DNA of 64,000 bases from Prosapia bicincta (taxonomy: Eukaryota > Arthropoda > Insecta > Hemiptera > Cercopidae), in assembly GCA_036971475.1 (NCBI GenBank), contig JBAIZL010000001.1, forward strand, positions 97,390,350 through 97,454,349, read 5' to 3'. The translations under genes and the position numbers were made by a program. Shown piece by piece: positions 62,382-64,000 of this stretch; the stretch's first letter is position 1; each line of letters opens with the position of its first letter. The notes beneath the pieces are model-generated. The model was not told the origin of the DNA. It worked only from the letters and a program-made list of their open reading frames with translations, and ran no database searches.

Positions 62382-63650
62382 TAATTTCATACAATTAGTT
62401 CCAAAATAGAGGTAATATTGTTTATGCATGTATGGATGTGTTAGTTATTAATTTTAAGCGCACGTTTGTGTATGTGTGTGTGCTTGTTTACTTGTTCGTG
62501 TTTCCATGAGTGTTTTTGATGCTGTGTGTGGGAGGTTTAATAGGTCTTAATCTGATGTGGAACCTTTTGAGGAAGTTTGAAGGAACCGTTTATGTAACAA
62601 CAGCTTTGGGCATAACATAAAGCAAAACATAAAGCCTTGGGCGTTTTCCTGAATGGATCTAAAATATGAAATATTCATTTTCGATAAAAATATGAGATAG
62701 AAATATTTGATGCTATAAACATAATAGCAAAGTTTCAGTTAAATGGGCAATCAAATAGAGAACATTTTTTAAAATGTTTTTAATAATTATTAATAATTTT
62801 GTTCTACAAAAATGAAAATCTATTTAATTTAGGGTTTCTTCCATTTCAAATCAACAAAAAAATGAAAAAGATTGGTTCATAAAAACCAAACTCTTTTTAT
62901 ATTCTATTCTGTATATATTCTTTATATTTTATTCTATTATCTTCTTTACGTCATCCCGTCCTTCCCTAAGCAGCAGACGCATTCCAGATGCCCTCCATCT
63001 ATCAGAATCTATTTCACAGTGAGAAGTCCGTTTTTAGGAAGAGTTTCTGAAAGAAGACAAATAAGGCCTAAAGCAAGACAAAAACCTACTCTTTGTTTAA
63101 AAGTATAGGTCTTTTCATAAACACGACCTAAAATAAAAATGTTTACTAGTTATTTTTATAGACTATTCAACATTTGTAATAGTAGGTTTTTGTAATAATT
63201 TAGAAGACGCATATCTTTCGACCCCCTCCCCCCAGCTTGGCGTGACACAACCGATAAAAGTAACGAATGTGGCGAAACTTACGACACATTATTTTTTTAC
63301 ATCTTTATAATTTATTTTGTTAGGGATGGGTTTTACACGTCGAGGCTCGCCTCACTGCATGGGTTGCGGTAGCATTATGTAAGCCACTGCAAGAAAACGA
63401 GGCTACAATATTCTTAGCATACCGAAAACATTACTATAGCAATTTAAAAAAGTACTTCATGACAAAAAGTTATCAAATTAAATTTAGTAAAAGTCTCGTT
63501 TTATAAATTTGTATGTGACATTGTTTATACTTTTTTTTTTAGAGTTACAACTTACGAAAATTTCAGGCTATTCTTTAAAACCTTTTACGATAACACAATG
63601 AATTGAACATTTTACTAGTAATCGCAATACATTACGAATATGAAATGTTT

Positions 63651-63664
63651 TTAATTAGTTACAG
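63651..63664 (+). promoter_or_regulatory. Splice acceptor before the eclosion hormone coding exon
   Basis: A T-rich run ending in TTACAG at 63664, 14 bases upstream of the ATG. It is the expected 3' end of the large leader intron that starts at 55617. Confidence 0.5.
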
Positions 63665-63678
63665 ATACGTATATTGAA

Positions 63679-63936
63679 ATGTTATCTCGTAAAGATGGCT
63701 GCCCGTTACTTCCTACCCTCCTCTGTCTTCTACTCGTGTTTACAACCCTCTCATCGACTGTCAACGGGAACCAGGTAGGCACCTGTATCCGTAACTGTGC
63801 CCAGTGCAAGAAAATGTTCGGCGTATACTTCGAAGGCCAGTTGTGTGCTGAAGCTTGTGTCAAGTTCAAGGGAAAGTTGATTCCTGATTGTGAGGACGCC
63901 GCTTCAATAGCTCCTTTCCTCAACAAACTGGAATAG
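63679..63936 (+). CDS. EH: Eclosion hormone precursor
   Basis: Secreted neuropeptide of insects that triggers ecdysis behaviour, acting on Inka cells and central neurons through a receptor guanylyl cyclase and working with ecdysis-triggering hormone. The 85-residue precursor starts at the only upstream ATG in frame. Residues 1-30 are a signal peptide with a hydrophobic core at about 10-24 and a likely cut after Gly30. The mature part has six cysteines (36, 40, 43, 56, 60, 71) in the family spacing for three disulphides. It contains the highly conserved blocks NCAQCKKM and KFKGKLIP, and ends in SIAPFLNKL plus Glu. The mature length of about 55 is slightly short at the N-terminus compared with moth hormones of about 62. 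The whole protein is in one exon. An acceptor (TTAGTTACAG, ending 63664) sits 14 bases before the ATG, which fits a spliced 5' leader. Confidence 0.96.
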   Translation: MLSRKDGCPLLPTLLCLLLVFTTLSSTVNGNQVGTCIRNCAQCKKMFGVYFEGQLCAEACVKFKGKLIPDCEDAASIAPFLNKLE

Positions 63937-64000
63937 AACTCATTGAGAAGCTTTACACATATCATGATCTCTTTTCTTTAGTTGCTATTCATTTCCAGAA

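Larger units (their letters stand above)
55617..63664 (+). other. Large putative 5' UTR intron of eclosion hormone
   Basis: About 8 kb of AT-rich DNA without convincing coding exons. It holds two near-identical ~61-base copies (55862-55922 and 57383-57442), a tRNA-like SINE remnant (about 57795-57875), a GC-richer block (60140-60880) and a (TA)n tract (62312-62380). The short frames inside look random. Regulatory elements for the very restricted expression of this hormone could lie here but none can be named. Confidence 0.4.

Noticed and set aside
63651..63965. 104-codon minus-strand frame over the eclosion hormone exon
   Set aside because: Antisense shadow of the hormone; its translation has no recognisable features.

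Overview
This window looks like nuclear DNA from an insect. It is strongly AT-rich, intron-rich and gene-poor, and it is crowded with (TA)n, (CA)n and (CT)n microsatellites. Two insect-specific genes can be read with confidence. One is a four-exon gustatory-receptor-family chemoreceptor (45211-53144, + strand). The other is eclosion hormone (coding exon 63679-63936, + strand), with a probable TATA promoter and non-coding first exon about 8 kb upstream at 55549-55616. The order of insect cannot be fixed from the sequence.

Layout. 1-45 kb is intergenic or intronic AT-rich DNA with transposon debris: Penelope-like retroelement (PLE) pieces with GIY-YIG endonuclease remnants (about 5340-5740 and 8717-9799), tRNA-headed SINE-like elements (14.4, 16.5 and 21.6 kb), an internally deleted pogo/Tigger-like DNA transposon with TA target duplication (42684-43203), and a broken GC-richer reading frame at 24566-25150. 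Minisatellites and degenerate tandem repeats lie at 1.3, 12.1, 27.6, 30.7, 50.5 and 51.4 kb. 45-53 kb is the receptor gene, whose ~5.5-kb intron 2 holds a 320-bp (CA)n tract, a decayed DDE transposase and an unusual tandem array ending exactly on exon 3. 53-64 kb is the downstream spacer and the eclosion hormone gene, whose single large intron is mostly featureless AT-rich sequence.

The most unusual material is repetitive. First, a set of short, (TA)n-bounded, often palindromic elements at 15.4-16.3, 19.0, 40.1, 42.5 and 43.5 kb, plus the PLE copies at 8.7 and 37.0 kb. Many carry a conserved motif of the form CTGANGA - hairpin - GAAA that resembles a hammerhead-ribozyme core, as known from PLEs. 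Second, a four-unit ~113-bp tandem array in which every unit repeats a splice-acceptor-like TTTTCAG (one copy TTTCCAG) in register with the true acceptor of receptor exon 3. These are the parts most worth following up. No bacterial-type operons, CRISPR arrays, rRNA genes or intact tRNA genes were seen.
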